This document shows positions 60,634-64,000 of a stretch of 64,000 bases of DNA, piece after piece. Under the pieces are notes generated by a model, which had not been told where the DNA came from, searched no databases, and worked only from the letters and a program-made list of their open reading frames with translations. This DNA is from Prevotella sp. (GTDB lineage Bacteria > Bacteroidota > Bacteroidia > Bacteroidales > Bacteroidaceae): NCBI GenBank assembly GCA_017460515.1, contig JAFUAY010000050.1, positions 1 to 64,000 on the forward strand, given 5' to 3'. A program made the position numbers and the translations under genes. The stretch's first letter is position 1. The number at the start of each line of letters is the position of its first letter.

Positions 60634-62583
60634 ATGAGTTATTTGCGATTTGAAAAAGCCGTGATGACAAACCTTGAGGAGTCACTACGCCGCGAATTAC
60701 TCCGTACGAACCGTTCAGGCGCCTATAGCGCATCAACGCTTGTTGACTGCAATACGCGCAAATACCACGGTCTGTTGGTCGTACCTGTGCCTGAGATTGA
60801 CGATGAGAACCATGTGCTCTTGTCGTCATTGGATTGCACGGTCGTTCAGCACGGAGCAGAATTCAACCTGGGTCTCCACAAGTATCAGGGCAACAACTAC
60901 AGTCCTAAAGGACACAAGTACATCCGTGAGTTTGATGCCAGTCTTGTTCCCACAACTATCTATAGGGTGGGTGGCGTAGTGTTGAAAAAGGAAGCAATCT
61001 TCCAGGCTTATGAGGACAGAATCCTGATCCGCTATACGCTGGAGGAGGCACATTCGGCAACAATCCTGCGTTTCCGTCCCTTCCTGGCATTCCGTTCAGT
61101 TCGTGCCTTTACCCATGAGAACTCTGTGGCCAGCCGCGAGTATCAGGCTGTCGACGGCGGTATCAAGACCTGCATGTATCAGGGCTATCCCGATTTGTTC
61201 ATGCAGTTCTCGAAGAAGAACGAGTTCATCTTCCAGCCCGACTGGTATCGTGGCATTGAGTATCCGAAAGAGCAGGAGCGCGGTTATGCTTCCAACGAGG
61301 ACCTGTATGTTCCCGGCTATTTCGAAATGCCTATCAAGAAAGGCGAGAGCATCGTCTTCTCTGCTTCCACATCGCAGATTAAGAGTTCTACGCTGAAGTC
61401 GCTGTTCCAGCAGGAGATTGATGTACGCGTGCCTCGTGATAATTTCTATCACTGTCTGGTCACGGCTGCCCATCAGTTCCATAACCGTAAGCCCAACGAC
61501 GACCGCTATCTGCTGGCAGGCTATCCTTGGTTCAAGTGTCGTGCCCGCGATACGTTTATCGCACTTCCCGGCTTGACCCTTGCCATTGACGAGCAAGACT
61601 ATTTTGAGTTGGTGATGCAGACCGCTGAGCGTGGACTTCGTGAGTTCATGGAGGATAAACCGCTGAGCGTTCAGATTTATGAGATGGATCAGCCCGATGT
61701 TCCCCTGTGGGCCGTTTGGAGCATTCAGCAGTATGCCAAGTATGCTGGCCGCGACGCTGCTTTCGATAAATACGGAAAGCTGTTGCAGGACATCGTTTCG
61801 TATATCCTGGCAGACAAGCATCCCAATATGCAGCTTGACGAAAACGGACTCCTCTATGCCAACGGTCGTGAGAAGGCCATCACGTGGATGAACTCTACGG
61901 CCAATGGTCATCCTGTTGTTCCGCGTTCAGGCTATATTGTTGAGTTCAACGCCCTGTGGTACAACACTCTGAAGTTCTGTGCATCTATGGCAGCCGAGAA
62001 GGGTGATGCCAAGGGTGCTGAGAAGTTGGAGGCTATCGCAGCGAAGACCAAAGCATCGTTTGTTGATACCTTCGTCAACGAATACGGTTATCTGCTCGAC
62101 TATGTTGACGGAAATATGATGGATTGGAGTGTTCGTCCGAATATGATTTTCGCCGTAGCACTCGACTACTCACCCCTCACTCAGCAGCAGATGAAGAGCG
62201 TAGTAGATATATGTACGCGCGAGTTGCTTACACCGAAGGGTCTGCGCTCGTTGTCGCCGAAGAGCGGTGGCTATAATCCTATGTATGTAGGTCCGCAGAC
62301 ACAGCGCGACTATGCCTACCATCAGGGAACGGCTTGGCCTTGGCTGGGCGGTTTCTATATGGAAGCTTGTCTGAAACTCTACAAGCGCACCCGTCTCTCG
62401 TTCGTCGAGCGTCAGATGGTGGGCTATGAAGATGAGATTGACTATCATGCCATCGGCACTATTTCAGAGTTGTTCGACGGTAACCCGCCCTTCCACGGAC
62501 GTGGTGCTATGTCGTTCGCAATGAATGTGGCTGAGATTCTGCGTACGATGAAACTATTGGAGAAATATTCTTATCAGAAATAA
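60634..62583 (+). CDS. Glycogen debranching enzyme (archaeal-type amylo-alpha-1,6-glucosidase)
   Basis: Hydrolyses alpha-1,6 branches in glycogen. The 649-residue protein starts with the GDE N-terminal beta domain (about 1-265; TLVDCNTRKYHGLLVVPVPE). The C-terminal (alpha/alpha)6 barrel (about 285-645) has LLAGYPWFKCRARDTFIALP, WMNSTANGHPVVPRSGYIVE and YHQGTAWPWLGGFYMEACLK. It is the GH133-like debrancher common in Bacteroidetes, with acidic catalytic residues in the RDTF/PRSGYIVE region. It is followed 12 bp later by a glycogen-synthase-type GT4 gene. Confidence 0.93.
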   Translation: MSYLRFEKAVMTNLEESLRRELLRTNRSGAYSASTLVDCNTRKYHGLLVVPVPEIDDENHVLLSSLDCTVVQHGAEFNLGLHKYQGNNYSPKGHKYIREFDASLVPTTIYRVGGVVLKKEAIFQAYEDRILIRYTLEEAHSATILRFRPFLAFRSVRAFTHENSVASREYQAVDGGIKTCMYQGYPDLFMQFSKKNEFIFQPDWYRGIEYPKEQERGYASNEDLYVPGYFEMPIKKGESIVFSASTSQIKSSTLKSLFQQEIDVRVPRDNFYHCLVTAAHQFHNRKPNDDRYLLAGYPWFKCRARDTFIALPGLTLAIDEQDYFELVMQTAERGLREFMEDKPLSVQIYEMDQPDVPLWAVWSIQQYAKYAGRDAAFDKYGKLLQDIVSYILADKHPNMQLDENGLLYANGREKAITWMNSTANGHPVVPRSGYIVEFNALWYNTLKFCASMAAEKGDAKGAEKLEAIAAKTKASFVDTFVNEYGYLLDYVDGNMMDWSVRPNMIFAVALDYSPLTQQQMKSVVDICTRELLTPKGLRSLSPKSGGYNPMYVGPQTQRDYAYHQGTAWPWLGGFYMEACLKLYKRTRLSFVERQMVGYEDEIDYHAIGTISELFDGNPPFHGRGAMSFAMNVAEILRTMKLLEKYSYQK

Positions 62584-62595
62584 GGAGGTACGACT

Positions 62596-63867
62596 ATGAA
62601 AGTATTAATGTTTGGATGGGAGTATCCTCCTCACGTATTTGGTGGACTCGCTACTGCAAATTATGGTATCTCTGAGGGATTGAAAGCCCAGGGAGATATG
62701 GAGATAGCACTTTGCCTGCCTCATCCCTTTGGCGATGAGAGTCAGCATGCTGCTCGTATCATTGCTATGAATGCTGTTCCCATTGCTTGGCGCGACGTAG
62801 ATTATGACTATGTTAAGAAACGCGTGGGTAACATCATGGATCCCGACTATTATTTTAAGTTGCGTGAACATATCTATGCCGACTTCAACTACATGAATGT
62901 CAACGATCTTGGCTGTATGGAGTTTGCTGGCGGTTATCCAGGAAACCTGCATGAGGAAATCAATAACTACTCTATCATTGCCGGACAGGTGGCTCGCACT
63001 GAGGAGTTTGATATCATTCATGCTCACGACTGGCTCACCTTCCCTGCAGGTATTCATGCTAAGCAGGTATCAGGAAAGCCATTGTGCATACATGTTCATG
63101 CCACAGATTTTGACCGCAGTCGTGGTAAGGTGAATCCTACTGTCTATTCTATCGAGAAGAACGGTATGGACAATGCCGACTGCATCATGTGTGTATCTGA
63201 GTTGACTCGTCAGACGGTTATCAACCAGTATCATCAGGATCCTCGTAAGTGCTTCACCGTTCATAACGCCGTATATCCTTTGCCACAAGAGTATCAGGAC
63301 ATTCCTCGTCCAGATCATACAGGTAAGGAAAAGGTGGTTACGTTCCTTGGACGTATCACAATGCAGAAAGGTCCTGAATACTTCGTTGAGGCTGCCAACA
63401 TGGTGCTGCATCGCACCCGCAATGTTCGTTTCTGTATGGCTGGCTCAGGTGATATGATGGATGCTATGATCTATCTGGCTGCCGAGCGAGGCATCGCCGA
63501 TCGCTTCCACTTCCCGGGCTTCATGCGCGGCAAGCAGGTTTACGAGTGCTTGAAGGCTTCTGATGTTTATGTGATGCCTTCGGTATCCGAACCGTTTGGT
63601 ATCTCTCCGTTGGAGGCTATGCAGTGCGGAACACCTTCTATCATCTCGAAGCAGTCGGGCTGTGCTGAGATTCTGACCAACTGTATCAAGGTTGACTATT
63701 GGGACATCCATGCACTGGCTGATGCTATCTACTCTATCTGTGCCAACGATTCGCTCTTCCATTATCTGAAGGATGAGGGTAAGAATGAGGTTGACCAGAT
63801 TACATGGGAGAAAGTTGGTCGCTGGATTCGTACTCTCTATCGCAGAACGCTGGGATGGGAAGAATAG
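62596..63867 (+). CDS. GT4-type glycogen/alpha-glucan synthase
   Basis: A 423-residue GT-B glycosyltransferase. N-terminus MKVLMFGWEYPPHVFGGLAT, with the Gly-rich donor loop. Middle: FDIIHAHDWLTFPAGIHAKQ. The C-terminal donor motif is MPSVSEPFGISPLEAMQCGT, the E-x7-E of GT4. The pairing with a debranching enzyme and the N-terminal motif support a glycogen or alpha-glucan role rather than surface glycan. The start at 62596 follows AAGGAGGTACGACT, a good Shine-Dalgarno. Next genes are outside the window. Confidence 0.9.
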   Translation: MKVLMFGWEYPPHVFGGLATANYGISEGLKAQGDMEIALCLPHPFGDESQHAARIIAMNAVPIAWRDVDYDYVKKRVGNIMDPDYYFKLREHIYADFNYMNVNDLGCMEFAGGYPGNLHEEINNYSIIAGQVARTEEFDIIHAHDWLTFPAGIHAKQVSGKPLCIHVHATDFDRSRGKVNPTVYSIEKNGMDNADCIMCVSELTRQTVINQYHQDPRKCFTVHNAVYPLPQEYQDIPRPDHTGKEKVVTFLGRITMQKGPEYFVEAANMVLHRTRNVRFCMAGSGDMMDAMIYLAAERGIADRFHFPGFMRGKQVYECLKASDVYVMPSVSEPFGISPLEAMQCGTPSIISKQSGCAEILTNCIKVDYWDIHALADAIYSICANDSLFHYLKDEGKNEVDQITWEKVGRWIRTLYRRTLGWEE

Positions 63868-63978
63868 TCCCCTAAGTAAGGGGATGGGGGGGCTGAACAA
63901 GTGTCAGACTCTCCAATAGTAATTAGAATTATTAACAACAAGCGGTCGTTCAGACCCCCAACCCCTTAACTTAGGGGG
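63868..63978. repeat. Long inverted repeat after the glycogen operon
   Basis: Two 31-nt arms (63868-63898 and 63948-63978), for example CCCCTAAGTAAGGGG and the reverse-complement partner CCCCTTAACTTAGGGG, separated by 49 bp. Several mismatches are spread along the arms. It may be a dispersed mobile repeat or a terminator-like hairpin. Confidence 0.75.
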
Positions 63979-64000
63979 CTGGAAAAAAGACAAAAGAAAT

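Noticed and set aside
61096..61911. 271-residue minus-strand frame in the debranching enzyme gene
   Set aside because: Shadow of a clear coding sequence.

Overview
The window is a stretch of a Bacteroidetes chromosome, most likely Prevotellaceae (Prevotella/Segatella-like). The clues are: many promoters of the Bacteroidetes type (TTTG, 19-20 bp, TAnnTTTG, usually seen here as TACCTTTGC just upstream of genes), few Shine-Dalgarno sites, gene families typical of the group (OstA-like protein, tandem SurA-like foldases, PaaK plus a double-ACT protein, an ExbB/ExbD/ExbD cluster, an SPFH protein, archaeal-type glycogen debranching enzyme), and several families of short intergenic repeats. No species name can be fixed from the sequence alone.

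Layout. 1-29 kb is mostly housekeeping on the minus strand: asnS, an rluB-type pseudouridine synthase split by an in-frame amber codon, purB, tRNA-Val, an OmpA-family porin, a guaB-foldase-foldase-ostA-like-mutL operon, recQ, clpP-clpX, tig, lptB, divergent mlaE-mlaF, der, trmB-ilvE and xseA-xseB. 28.7-30.2 kb is a secreted subtilase. 30.7-39.8 kb is a surface-polysaccharide locus: six glycosyltransferases, a Stealth-type sugar-phosphate transferase and a Wzx-like flippase in four transcription units. 39.9-49.5 kb holds a secreted GH2 enzyme, the ACT/PaaK pair, Lrp-type regulator plus tex, and an ExbB/ExbD energising operon.

49.6-56.9 kb is an accessory island: an insertion-sequence remnant, a DnaE-like gene fragment cut off by that element together with an unknown partner, a WYL regulator followed by an AT-rich gene for a protein with two PD-(D/E)XK nuclease motifs, a sigma factor reduced to region 2 that is translationally coupled to an RNase J-like metallo-beta-lactamase protein, and a PIN-domain toxin-antitoxin pair. 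The WYL plus dual-nuclease pair is the best candidate here for a poorly described defence system. After the island, core genes resume: SPFH protein, pheS, a Crp/Fnr regulator and a glycogen pair (debranching enzyme, GT4 glycogen synthase).

The non-coding DNA is unusually rich in short structured repeats: 22-bp tandem arrays at four loci, heptanucleotide arrays with a shared tail at several loci (one inside xseA), a small palindromic family with compensatory stem changes (one copy read through as part of trmB), and two long inverted repeats. These are listed one by one in the findings.
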